DNA of 64,000 bases, taken from assembly GCA_016717225.1 (NCBI GenBank), contig JADKGB010000037.1:62001-126000 (forward strand), read 5' to 3'. Position 1 is the stretch's first letter, and each line of letters begins with the position of its first letter. Of the stretch, positions 34,701 to 42,834 are shown one piece after another. The position numbers were made by a program, and so were the translations under genes. The DNA comes from Flavobacteriales bacterium. Its GTDB lineage: Bacteria; Bacteroidota; Bacteroidia; Flavobacteriales_F; PHOS-HE28. The notes beneath the pieces were generated by a model, which ran no database searches, was not told the origin of the DNA, and saw only the letters and a program-made list of their open reading frames with translations.

Positions 34701-35216
34701 GAGCAACACGAGCAGCACAGCCAGTGGTGGCAACGCGTAACGCAGGTATTTGCGGTTCTTTCCCAGGTCTATCGCAGCTGCGAAGGGCACAGGGGAAAGT
34801 TCCCGGCTTCGCTGCGCAATGCTGGCCTCGATCAATTCGCGATTAACGAAATTGCTGTTCGCCTGCTCGCGCAGTTGTAAGGTGTTCAGCAACTTGTCCT
34901 TCACTTCACCGAAATGTTGGCCCACAATGTTCGCGGCTTCATCGTGGGAGATCACTTTGCCCATGTGCAGCAATTTCACCAGTGGTAAGGCAATGAAGCG
35001 CACCAACACGGCGGCAACGAGCACGATAAAGCCCCAGAACAGCACCGTGCGAGCTGTTGTGCCGAAACGTCCGAAGTATTCGCCAAGGCTGGCCCCCAGG
35101 AAGAAGAGCACCAACAAGCCTACGCTGTACAGGGCTCCACGGATCAGGCGGTCCTTGTAGTACTTGCGGATGAAGGCATCCAGCTTTTGGATGAGCAGGT
35201 TATAATCGGAGGACAT
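31797..35216 (-). CDS. DUF4175 large membrane-anchored coiled-coil protein
   Basis: A 1139-residue protein: three N-terminal TM segments (about 25-45, 55-75 and 155-172), a large extracytoplasmic beta-rich region (about 190-480), then 500 residues of Gln/Glu/Lys-rich coiled-coil (about 500-1000) and a Pro/Gly/Lys-rich end. A BatD- or YfaS-like structural role has been proposed for similar proteins but not shown. The coiled-coil is encoded by CTG/CAG/AAG-rich DNA and produces long false open frames on the other strand. It precedes the RsbW-like gene and ybeY, a conserved minus-strand neighbourhood. A TACCTTTC -7-like sequence is at 35272-35265. Confidence 0.85.
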   Translation of the reverse strand: MSSDYNLLIQKLDAFIRKYYKDRLIRGALYSVGLLVLFFLGASLGEYFGRFGTTARTVLFWGFIVLVAAVLVRFIALPLVKLLHMGKVISHDEAANIVGQHFGEVKDKLLNTLQLREQANSNFVNRELIEASIAQRSRELSPVPFAAAIDLGKNRKYLRYALPPLAVLLVLLFAAPSLITDPANRIIRHSSEFLPEAPFQFIVLDSTLAVPEQEDFDLHVQITGDAIPQQVELDVNGQRIPLVKQDAVHFTHRFRNVQEAIDFRLSAEGFNSKGYTLSTVSNPMLTDLALQLQYPPYLGLPNTTANGNGDVTIPAGTRITWTANTRSTDQLLLAFDDTTYTLAPQSGERFTASRRFLQSRTYTLVPRKGDHAAQNPLQYRVEVVPDLYPTILVEQKTDSTSPKRLYFKGDIGDDHGFKRLIFHYGFANGGDSVAAELRESTKDLALDAKTTRQEFFHYWDLSDLALMPGDKLEYWFEVWDNDGVQGSKSARSGTQVFEAPSLLELAEKQDANSEVIKDQLKESIKDAQELQKELDKLRREMLDKKELNFQDQQKMQNVLDKQKQLQQRIEKTTEQFKQNQQEQQSFKQMDERLLEKQQQVQELFENVLSEEMKKLYEEVQKMMEKLNKEDLQQKMEDMKMSQEDIEKELDRAMEQFKQMEVEQKALDIAEQLEKLAEEQKKLSEETKDEKGDNTEQKEKQEELNKKFEEIQKQLDELEKKNSELEKPMDLPQTEEKEEEIKKDQKESQEEMEKKENKKASDKQQKAGEEMEQLAFQMKSAMDANEQEQAEEDMDALRQLLENIVQLSFDQETAMNDLGRTAARDPHLVEIGREQKKMRDDAKVIEDSLFALSKRVPQLQAAVNREMNLVNENMDQALEHLATSRADQRGKPQAADKQQRAMTSLNNLALLLDEALQQMQAEPPPGKPGSGKCKKPGGKGSSAGDSKKMAKTKANQQALTKQLEEMKKALEKGGKKPGEKPGEKPGEQGKPGGMGMPGMSQQLAQLAAQQAAIRKEMQRAAQELNKDGSGAGQGLQKLAEELEKNEKDIVNRNITQETLKRQQDIMVRMLEAEKSERERELDQKRESNEGRETPHADPARFFEYQRNKQREAELLRTVPPGLKPYYKARVNDYFDTFGRP

Positions 35217-35356
35217 CGGGTGTGCTGACAGTCAATGAACGGGCCAGCGCTGGAATTGTTGGGGGAAAGGTAGAGAGGCGAACAGCGGATGCCCTGTGAA
35301 CGAATGTTAGATCCGGACAAAGGAGTGTTGGTGGTACACGGCGGATGATGGTTGGT

Positions 35357-38300
35357 TCAGTCCGCCTTCCCGGTCTGCCGCAACAATCGAATAGCGCCGA
35401 ACGCGATGATCGCCCCCACGCTCACCAACACGATCCAGAGCCAATGCTTTCCAGGGGAGAAAGGCGGTTCTTTAACAATGGCCGGTTGGGATGCGATCAT
35501 TGCAGGCACAGCAAGTGTAGAGATGGAGGCAGGGATGCTGTCGCGGAACTGCTCGAGATCGTAGCGTGGTTTGCCGGCCTTTGCATCGCCTGTAGAAATC
35601 GTGTACCGCATGCCGGCGTTCAGTTTGGCAATGAGCCGATGCTCCAATTGGAACGCACGGATACCGTTGATCTCCAACGGGCGATCGCTTTGATTCTCAA
35701 TGTCGACGAAAAGCGTATCCGTGATCGCTCCCGGCCCTGCGATGGTACCACGCCCGTAACTCGCAAGGGTAAAATTGCCAATATGATCTTCGCGAACAAC
35801 GGGTGTTTTTCGAATGCGCCCTTGGAACTCTTGGCGAACACGCACCATGAACGTCCCTTGCCGCAGATAGGGGCCGTCGTTGCGTATTTCAAACGCGAAC
35901 CGATCGGCTTTGAACGGGGCGTTACTGAACAAAGCGATGCGTGATGTGGCTCGACCTTCAACGCGTGTGAACATGATGGGTTGAACGGCTGTATAGCGTC
36001 CTTCGCTGCGGGCGCGCCCGCTATGTCCCAGGTCCAATACTTGCACGGGGGCTGTCAACGAGTCGTTCAGCGTGATCCGATAGTATCGATAATCGCTCAG
36101 CGGTAGATCAACGAACCGAAGCACGTTAGTGGCACCATCGCCTTCGCCCACAGAAAGGCATTCATCTTGGATCATATACCAGTTCTCTCGATCGTCGCTG
36201 CCTGTAATGCGCGCGCGTTTGCTCACCATCGCATTACGAATGCGCACCTGCAGCTCATCCACGGTCGCGGCGCTGTCGGCTTCCACCTCAATTATGGTGA
36301 GCTTGTTCACCCGTTCGTTGCGCAACAATTTGTACGTCCGCATCCACGTGTGCTCGTACATCGCGGGTTCGAACTCCAGTAGGTAGGGCACTTCGTGGTT
36401 CAACGAATCGAGCAGGCGCAAGTCGCCGAGGTCCGTGTGCGAGCGGCCGACCACTTCCGCGGAAAGCACGATGGTATAATATCCACCCTGGGCGACAGGT
36501 GGTAGTGGCGCGCTCCACTGTGGTTGCCCATGCGTGAGTATCGCAACACATGCCGCGAGTACCATCGCACAGGTTCGTAGTGCCATGGTCATTGGATAGG
36601 GGGGTGGAATTCCCCCTGGTTCGTTGGAACGATCGGGCGAAGGAGACGGATCATAAGCCTTGGTCTCGTCCTGAAGCAACACCTTCAACTTGTTGTACAT
36701 GAAACTCACCACCAACAGAATAATGCCCAAGCAAATGAACGCCGCCACCTTGCCGCCTTCGCTGATACCGCTCAGGTCGACAATGAACAACTTCAACAAG
36801 GTTATTCCGAACAACGACAACGCGATAATGCGCACCATCCGTTGGCGCGTATGCATGCCATACCACATAAGCACGAACGAACCCACGCCCCACAGTATGG
36901 GATAGCCCGCTTTACGCGCGTTCGCCAAAGAATCCAACAATGCGGATCCGGGATCGGCGTCTTGCAACCAGCTTTCCATTCCCACATCGTACACGGCAGG
37001 GTGAACGAAGAGCAACATCGCATGATCCAGTTCTTGGCTCGAGAAAATGACCAGGAACACGCAGATGCTCCAGAGGTACACGTTCCATGTTGAAGAGGAG
37101 CGCGGAACCAATGCGCGCACCGAATTGGCCACACACCAGAGAGCGACAATGGCGGCAAGGAGAGCCGCAATATGAAACCACCCAAAGCCATGGCCCCCAT
37201 CGCCAACGCGTTGCACGAGCAGAGCTTCCATGCTGCTTGAATAGAACCCAGTGATGTAGTGCAGCAACCCGACTATGAACAGCACAAGTACCGCCAGGCG
37301 GAAACCGGTCCCTGCTTTTCGCGATAAGAAGTACAGGACCACAAACGCGGCAAGTGCGTAAGCCGTCAGCGCCATTCGCACAACGTTGCTATCGAAGATG
37401 TAACCTAGTTGATGGTTGATCTCCAAGAAGTTCACACCGACCAAAACAGTGATGCACAAAACCCAAGCGCTGTTGCGCAAAAGGTTCGGAGAAAGTCCCG
37501 GAAGCACATCGCGTTCGGCAGGTAGTTTTTCACAGAGCTTGCCGTAGACGAACAAGGCGATCGCCGCCACCAGGCCGGTGACCCACGGTTTGTTCAGAAC
37601 AGGCGTCAACCGCACCAGAGGATAGGCTCCGTAATGCTGCGAAAGATCCATGCCGAGGCTGATAAGCATCAGCGCCAGTACGAGCACACTTGCCCTTTCA
37701 ACAAGGCGAATGCCCGTGCGCTGGGAAAACCACAGCAGCAGGGCGCACTCCAAGCTCCAGAACAAAGTGATGTAGTTGCCGTGCAACTGCACCGGTGCTG
37801 CCAAGCTCACGAACGTGAGCACCAATCCAATGAGCAGGAATACCAAGTGCTTCGGTGCATTGGCACGCTTGTGAAGGAAGATAGCGAAAACCAAGTGGAA
37901 CAGAGCGACAGCGATGGTGAACAACCCGTTCAGTCGTGGTAGATGATCATCGAGGATCACCATCCCCGAAGCATAATAGGCGGCACTGTTGGCCAACAAC
38001 AACGAGAAATCCAACGGACCGAACGCATTCCCATGCCGCAGGTTGTAGCGCAAATTCATGCTGAAGAAAACGAGGAAGAACGCGGTGGCGAACAACATCG
38101 CTGGAACTACCGGATGCGGATCCAGGGTCATGTATTTCATCCCGAGCCACGAACCAAAAATGAGCGTCGTGAGTACGAACGCGATCACGTTGATGATGTG
38201 CCATTTCTTGTAATTGGCAAGCACCAACATACCCACGTTCAAGATCAACAGGTAGCTGAAAAGCACTTGATAATTGCCTTCGCCACTACTGGCCATAAAG

Positions 38301-39133
38301 GGCGAAGCGAAACCACCAAGCAAGGCGATCACGGCGAGTTCTTTTCGGTCGTACACCAGCGTGAGCAAAATGCCGATAGCGGTAATACCCACCATAACAA
38401 CGAACGCGGCGGTTTGTCCAACTATTTGGTATTGCTGGAACGCGATGGCGATGCTGAAGTAGAGCACCGCAAGCCCACCACCCACGAGCACCGAACTGAA
38501 CGCACGGAACTTTTCGCGCAACCGATGCGCGAAGAACAACAGCAAGGCACCACTGCCCACGCCGATCAACGTACGACCGGTCTCGCTGATCATGTTCTGG
38601 CCGATGGCATACTTCAGCAATAATCCCAAGCCGATGACCAGTATCGCGATGCCGATCTTGTTGATGAGGTTCTCGCCGATGAACTTCTCCAGATCAGGGT
38701 TGCGCTCCATGAACGTGGGGCGTGGCGGAGATGGTGGTACGGGTGGGCTTGCATGGACCGGTTCAATCAATGGAACAGGTACTGCGGGCCGCTCCGGCTC
38801 AGGAATACCGAATGGCAGGGGAGGGGGCACAGGAACGGCGACGGGTCGCATCGCAGCGAAGTCCACCTCTTGTTCCAGGGGTTCGGCCCATGTTTGTTGG
38901 ATCGGCTCTGTCGAACGTGGAGGCGGCGTGATGATCGCAGGGTGTTCCTGGTCGGGTTCTTCTTGGGCGAAAGCGGATGAGCCCGTTCGCTGGGAATGGG
39001 CCAAACTCTTCATGAGTTCCTGCATTTGCAGGCGCATCAAGCGCATTTCTTCGCGCAACCCGCTCATCTTGCTGGTGTTCGCGATCAGCAGGGTGATCAA
39101 CACCAAAGCGAGCAGTACGAGGATACCTTCCAT
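35357..39133 (-). CDS. DUF2339-DUF3999 fusion membrane protein
   Basis: A 1258-residue protein in one frame. Residues 1-830 are DUF2339: an N-terminal helix, a coiled segment, a Pro-rich linker (residues about 60-125) and about 20 TM helices. From residue 848 a second signal-like segment (MTMALRTCAMVLAACVAILT) is followed by the beta-rich DUF3999 domain (about 870-1215) and a C-terminal TM (about 1225-1245). In many genomes these are neighbouring genes; here there is no stop or frameshift between. An in-frame ATG at 36592 could also allow separate production of the DUF3999 part. Function unknown; likely a surface or envelope system. Confidence 0.82.
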   Translation of the reverse strand: MEGILVLLALVLITLLIANTSKMSGLREEMRLMRLQMQELMKSLAHSQRTGSSAFAQEEPDQEHPAIITPPPRSTEPIQQTWAEPLEQEVDFAAMRPVAVPVPPPLPFGIPEPERPAVPVPLIEPVHASPPVPPSPPRPTFMERNPDLEKFIGENLINKIGIAILVIGLGLLLKYAIGQNMISETGRTLIGVGSGALLLFFAHRLREKFRAFSSVLVGGGLAVLYFSIAIAFQQYQIVGQTAAFVVMVGITAIGILLTLVYDRKELAVIALLGGFASPFMASSGEGNYQVLFSYLLILNVGMLVLANYKKWHIINVIAFVLTTLIFGSWLGMKYMTLDPHPVVPAMLFATAFFLVFFSMNLRYNLRHGNAFGPLDFSLLLANSAAYYASGMVILDDHLPRLNGLFTIAVALFHLVFAIFLHKRANAPKHLVFLLIGLVLTFVSLAAPVQLHGNYITLFWSLECALLLWFSQRTGIRLVERASVLVLALMLISLGMDLSQHYGAYPLVRLTPVLNKPWVTGLVAAIALFVYGKLCEKLPAERDVLPGLSPNLLRNSAWVLCITVLVGVNFLEINHQLGYIFDSNVVRMALTAYALAAFVVLYFLSRKAGTGFRLAVLVLFIVGLLHYITGFYSSSMEALLVQRVGDGGHGFGWFHIAALLAAIVALWCVANSVRALVPRSSSTWNVYLWSICVFLVIFSSQELDHAMLLFVHPAVYDVGMESWLQDADPGSALLDSLANARKAGYPILWGVGSFVLMWYGMHTRQRMVRIIALSLFGITLLKLFIVDLSGISEGGKVAAFICLGIILLVVSFMYNKLKVLLQDETKAYDPSPSPDRSNEPGGIPPPYPMTMALRTCAMVLAACVAILTHGQPQWSAPLPPVAQGGYYTIVLSAEVVGRSHTDLGDLRLLDSLNHEVPYLLEFEPAMYEHTWMRTYKLLRNERVNKLTIIEVEADSAATVDELQVRIRNAMVSKRARITGSDDRENWYMIQDECLSVGEGDGATNVLRFVDLPLSDYRYYRITLNDSLTAPVQVLDLGHSGRARSEGRYTAVQPIMFTRVEGRATSRIALFSNAPFKADRFAFEIRNDGPYLRQGTFMVRVRQEFQGRIRKTPVVREDHIGNFTLASYGRGTIAGPGAITDTLFVDIENQSDRPLEINGIRAFQLEHRLIAKLNAGMRYTISTGDAKAGKPRYDLEQFRDSIPASISTLAVPAMIASQPAIVKEPPFSPGKHWLWIVLVSVGAIIAFGAIRLLRQTGKAD

Positions 39134-39175
39134 GCGGTGAAGATGCGCAGGCTCGGGGAATCGGTCGAACGGTGG

Positions 39176-39805
39176 TTAGGCCGCGCGCAATTTTTTCAGC
39201 GCCTTCTCAACACGTTTCTTTTTGGCTTCGGACGGCAGCTCGGGCAAACGTGTTTCCAGTATGGCGCGCATGGTAGCCGTGTCCTGCGGGAGCACAACGG
39301 CGGCAGCGAGCTCGGCGTACATCGGGAGTTGGTTCAATGGCGCGGTGCGCAACTGTTCCAACAGCAAAGGCATGGCTGTGCGTGCAAAGCGCTCTTGTGC
39401 CGCGAGCTTTGCCAATGTTTTTACCGCATGGTCGCGCGTGATCACCGTGCCACGATCAACAGCGGCCATGATCTGTGGAAGGATCATGTACACCACATCC
39501 GGCTTAACGGTGGCGATACCATCGATGGCGCACATAGCACCCCACACAATGCTATTGTCCGGGCTGGCGAGTAGGTTCTTGAATTGGGCGATGAAGGGCG
39601 TTATGAGCGCTGGTGCCCGGTAGCCCACCTCGTACAAGGCCTTCAGGGCATCGCTCTTCATGGCTTTGTCCTTACCGTGGAGAATGTCCACCAGTTCGCG
39701 GATGAACAAGGTGTTCCGTTCCGCTACGATGCGTTCTGCGAGCGTGATGTTGGGCTGCTCATCTGCGCGGCCTAACGCGGTAGCCAAGTGGGAGAAGGCG
39801 TTCAT
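39176..39805 (-). CDS. HEAT-repeat protein
   Basis: A 209-residue cytoplasmic protein made of helical repeats of HEAT/PBS type: AMKSDALKALYEVG near 50, SIVWGAMCAIDGIA near 90, VITRDHAVKTLAKLA near 125. The C-terminus is basic. No enzymatic motif was seen. It probably serves as an adaptor. ATG 39805 is preferred over a frame beginning at 39889. It lies between DUF3179 and DUF2339-DUF3999 on the same strand. Confidence 0.75.
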   Translation of the reverse strand: MNAFSHLATALGRADEQPNITLAERIVAERNTLFIRELVDILHGKDKAMKSDALKALYEVGYRAPALITPFIAQFKNLLASPDNSIVWGAMCAIDGIATVKPDVVYMILPQIMAAVDRGTVITRDHAVKTLAKLAAQERFARTAMPLLLEQLRTAPLNQLPMYAELAAAVVLPQDTATMRAILETRLPELPSEAKKKRVEKALKKLRAA

Positions 39806-39907
39806 GATAAAGGACGGCTGTTCAATGAACCGCGCACGCTCATACGGGCGTCTACCTCCAAGGGTTCGTTGCAGCAGCGGCGACCGCATTGCAGTGGGCT
39901 TCTGCCT

Positions 39908-41122
39908 TCAACGCTTCGGCTCGTAGCGCGTGGTGTTCGGGTGAAAGGTGCGCCAGCTATGCCAGAATTCTTGGTAAGCCGGGATGGGTTCGGTCTTGGA
40001 GATTTCAAACAATCGTTCTTCCCCGGTGCTTTCGTCAACAACCCATTCGGACACAGTCGTCGTTTTTGCCGCCTCGTAGGAAGATCGGCTGCGGTTGAAT
40101 CCTCGATACTTATGACCGACGTAGTCCATAGAAATGACTCTCATCTGAATGCCGATGGTGTCCCCCCCGAGGGTGTCGTTGATATGTTCTCGTCGTTCGA
40201 GTTCATTCCAATCATACGCCCTCGCAACACCATTATGGACGACGCCCACCACCCAACTCTTTGGCTTCCAACTCACGGTGTCACGGAATTCCAGAGAAGA
40301 CTCGATCGTGCCGTCGTCGTAGTCCTTCAGGTCGGCATACTGTTCCAAGAAATTGCTGTCCGGCTGAAACACCAGGCCGGTTGGATGTTGTTGGCTGAAT
40401 TCGTTTAGCGTGAGCTGTGTTGAAGCGATTTCTTCCAGGAAAGCTCCCTTCAACGGCCCGGCAATGCACTCGCCGGTCGCTTGCCGCCACCAGCTCTTCG
40501 TGCGGCTGTCCTCGAACATGGCATTGTAGTGGTCCATGCCCACGAGCCGGAAGGTCTCGGGCTCTCCGTTCACGATTGGACTGAACGCGCGGCCGGTGCG
40601 GCACACGGTGCAGTAGGTGATCATCACCGCCTCGCCGCCGATCGTGTCCATCACCTGGTGGTGGTAGCCGATCAGTTCGATGGGGTAGGCATGGGCATCG
40701 CCATTCAGTTCAACAGCGATCACCAAGTGCTTCGCGACACTATCAGGCATTACCCCCCCTTCTTCGGGAGTGGGGACCAGGGTCAGCTTCTTCACCTTAG
40801 GTGGGTAGAACATCTTGTCCGCCATGAATTGGAAATTGAAGGCGTAGAGAACAAGTGCGCACAACACAATGGGCAAGATCACCGCGATGCGTTTCCACCA
40901 GCTGCCATTCCGCAGGTAATACCCGAACGGACCAAGCACCAATGCTAAGCCGACCAACCGAACCCACCAGATGTTCGTGTGCAGCCAGTACGCGATGTTG
41001 ATCTGGCGAAGGTCCGTAGCCACATCTTCCTGGCTGCCGGGGAAAGGCATAATGAAGTAAACGCGCAAGACCTCGGGGACCAGCAGGAGCAATACCCCCA
41101 AAGAAAAACGCAGCGTCCTCAT
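39908..41122 (-). CDS. DUF3179 membrane protein
   Basis: A 404-residue protein. TM segments are predicted near residues 5-25, 45-65 and 75-95, then a soluble DUF3179 domain (about 110-400) with ITYCTVCRTGRAF (a conserved Cys pair near 170), VRLVGMDHYNAMFED-like and AYPIELIGYHHQVMD segments. The family is widespread but uncharacterised; the Cys pair could be a redox or metal site. ATG 41122 is chosen for the first TM segment. It follows the nitroreductase by 31 nt. Confidence 0.82.
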   Translation of the reverse strand: MRTLRFSLGVLLLLVPEVLRVYFIMPFPGSQEDVATDLRQINIAYWLHTNIWWVRLVGLALVLGPFGYYLRNGSWWKRIAVILPIVLCALVLYAFNFQFMADKMFYPPKVKKLTLVPTPEEGGVMPDSVAKHLVIAVELNGDAHAYPIELIGYHHQVMDTIGGEAVMITYCTVCRTGRAFSPIVNGEPETFRLVGMDHYNAMFEDSRTKSWWRQATGECIAGPLKGAFLEEIASTQLTLNEFSQQHPTGLVFQPDSNFLEQYADLKDYDDGTIESSLEFRDTVSWKPKSWVVGVVHNGVARAYDWNELERREHINDTLGGDTIGIQMRVISMDYVGHKYRGFNRSRSSYEAAKTTTVSEWVVDESTGEERLFEISKTEPIPAYQEFWHSWRTFHPNTTRYEPKR

Positions 41123-41153
41123 CCCACAAAGGAACACGAACGCGATCGGCTGT

Positions 41154-41747
41154 CTACAGCGCCATCACGGTCTCTGCCAAGGGTCGTCGGGAACGGGCGG
41201 TGAGTTCACGCGTTTTGAACGGCTCGATGAGTTGCTCGGCTTCCCCCAAATACCCTAGAGCGAGGAAGCAGAACACTTCTTCATTTGTTTCGTCAATGGA
41301 CAAGACGGCATTCGCTTTTGCATGGTCGAAGCCACCCATCAAATGCCCGTAGATGTTCATGCTCACGGCTTGGGTCAGGAGATTCGCGTTCGCCAGGCCC
41401 AGGTCGTGCTTCCACGCACTGTTCGGTTGCCCGTTTTTCGCCAGAAGCGTCATGCCACTGCATACCAGAAGTGCACCAGCGTCTTTTGTCCAAGGCTGGT
41501 TGCCGCCCATCAAGCACTCCCAAAGTTGCTCGAACGCAGCGGTACCGCGAAGAGCATAGCGGTATCGCCATGGTTGCTCGTTCATGCTGCTCGGCGCCCA
41601 GGCAGCCGCTTCGATCATCGTATGCATTACCTCCTCCGAGAGAGGTGCCGCGCTAAAGGCACGCGCACTCCATCGGTTACGAATGAGCGGGTGCACGGCA
41701 TGCTCTGTCGCTGCCTCCTTGAGCAAAGCTGTTGTGGATAGGTTCAT
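41154..41747 (-). CDS. Nitroreductase-family flavoprotein
   Basis: A 197-residue FMN-dependent NAD(P)H oxidoreductase of the nitroreductase fold. RNRWSARAFSAAPLSEE near 23-40 and the FMN contact AAAWAPSSMNEQPWRY near 48-62 are diagnostic; a Gly-rich LGYLGEAEQLIEP near 165 follows. The physiological substrate is not predictable (quinones, nitroaromatics or flavins). It is the first gene of the long minus-strand run that ends with ybeY. Confidence 0.85.
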   Translation of the reverse strand: MNLSTTALLKEAATEHAVHPLIRNRWSARAFSAAPLSEEVMHTMIEAAAWAPSSMNEQPWRYRYALRGTAAFEQLWECLMGGNQPWTKDAGALLVCSGMTLLAKNGQPNSAWKHDLGLANANLLTQAVSMNIYGHLMGGFDHAKANAVLSIDETNEEVFCFLALGYLGEAEQLIEPFKTRELTARSRRPLAETVMAL

Positions 41748-41961
41748 GGGCGTGTGACTTCAATTCTCTCTTCGACAACTGGATCGTACGTGAAATGGCT
41801 GAACAATGGCGATGGTGAATAGTTCATTGGCTCCCCGATCGGTGGGGGTATTTGGACGGAGGCGAAGTTCGGTCGCTCCCTGTTCGTGCCCAATGAACCA
41901 GTGAAAGTCAGGCTGAGCGCATCGCCAAAAGGTCAAATAGGCGAGATCCGTTGCATAGCGG

Positions 41962-41969
41962 TACCTTCG
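41962..41969 (+). promoter_or_regulatory. Predicted -7 box of the small GNAT gene
   Basis: TACCTTCG ends 10 nt before ATG 41980, implying a leader of about five bases. Confidence 0.4.
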
Positions 41970-41979
41970 TGCCCTTATC

Positions 41980-42309
41980 ATGGCGAAAACAGCAACCCCC
42001 GCTACCACCGACTTGAGCGAATTGCAGCTCACGGATGAAAAAGCCACCCGCCAATTCGTACTTAAAGTAGGCGAACACCGCGCCCGTATCGAGTACGATC
42101 ACCAAGGCGACCGCATCTTCCTCACGCGCACCGATGTGCCGAGGCATTTCGATGGGGGAAACATGCAGAACGTGCTCACTGAAAAGACGCTGAACCACGT
42201 GGAGTCCCAGAAATTGAAACTGGTTCCATTGTGCCCGAAAGTAAAGGACTACCTGCGCCAGAACCCAGCGTGGCAGCGCTTATTGCTGAAGGGAGTCCAA
42301 TTGCGCTGA
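41980..42309 (+). CDS. Small GNAT-like N-acetyltransferase (COG2388 type)
   Basis: A 109-residue single-domain protein resembling the YjdJ/GTNAT family. It has FVLKVGEHRARIEYDHQGDRIFLTRTDVP, a short acetyl-CoA loop region (GGNMQNVLTEKTL) and the family-typical LKLVPLCPKVKDYLRQNP. The acetyl-CoA loop is less canonical than Q/R-x-x-G-x-G/A, so activity is uncertain. Substrate unknown. Confidence 0.75.
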   Translation: MAKTATPATTDLSELQLTDEKATRQFVLKVGEHRARIEYDHQGDRIFLTRTDVPRHFDGGNMQNVLTEKTLNHVESQKLKLVPLCPKVKDYLRQNPAWQRLLLKGVQLR

Positions 42310-42345
42310 TCCCTCGGCGTTCCGTTCGGGATCTTTTGTTGAACA

Positions 42346-42372
42346 GGGGAATTTCCCCACGTACTAACCTTG
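42346..42372 (+). promoter_or_regulatory. Palindrome and -7 box of the small basic protein gene
   Basis: A perfect 13-nt palindrome GGGGAA-t-TTCCCC (42346-42358) lies 6 nt before a TAACCTTG -7-like box (42365-42372), which ends 6 nt before ATG 42379. The palindrome could be an operator, or the weak terminator of the GNAT gene. Confidence 0.35.
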
Positions 42373-42378
42373 CACCCC

Positions 42379-42639
42379 ATGGCCAAAGGACAAGCGACCT
42401 TCGCGAAACGACAGAAAGAAATAGCTCGCCTGAAACACCGCGACGACAAGGCTGCACGCAAAGCAGAGCGCAAAGCCAACCCCGGCAGCAGCGACCTGAA
42501 GGATATGATGGCCTACGTGGACGAGTTCGGGCGCATTACCAACAAGACACCCGAACAACAAGCCCAAGAGAAAGCCGCTGCCGAGCGCAAGGCCGTGGAA
42601 GAGACACGCCGCCTGAACGAGCTGAACAGCGAGCGGTAG
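42379..42639 (+). CDS. Small highly charged protein, Bacteroidota-conserved
   Basis: An 86-residue basic, Lys/Arg/Glu-rich protein: MAKGQATFAKRQKEIAR, a helical basic middle, then LKDMMAYVDEFGRITNKTPE. I recognise this pattern (AYVDE-G-x-I-T-x-x-P) from short proteins found beside cold-shock genes in Bacteroidota; no cold-shock domain is adjacent here. A nucleic-acid or ribosome-associated role is possible. ATG 42379 is used; a TTG 9 nt upstream would extend it. Confidence 0.75.
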   Translation: MAKGQATFAKRQKEIARLKHRDDKAARKAERKANPGSSDLKDMMAYVDEFGRITNKTPEQQAQEKAAAERKAVEETRRLNELNSER

Positions 42640-42791
42640 TTCAACCTCTGGCCCGACCGGAGCACAGAGACCATTTCTGCGTTCCAAGGAGGTTCTCCAA
42701 GACCCCGGTTGTTATCGAGCGTCATCTTATTCTCTCGCAATTACTCCCACTACCTTCGCCGCCTTCGACACATGTAGGCGTTGCTGCTCGG

Positions 42792-42828
42792 CCCATGAGC
42801 ACATGTTCACATGGTCCCATGAGCACAT
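42792..42828. repeat. CATG-rich direct repeats in the gltX leader
   Basis: The 13-mer CCCATGAGCACAT occurs at 42792-42804 and 42816-42828 (24-nt period), with further CACATG units between and a CCCCCATG at the gltX start. A similar CATG repeat precedes envC (55408-55435). It lies between a TACCTTCG -7 box (42751-42758) and the start codon, so it would be transcribed. Confidence 0.6.
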
Positions 42829-42834
42829 TCCCCC

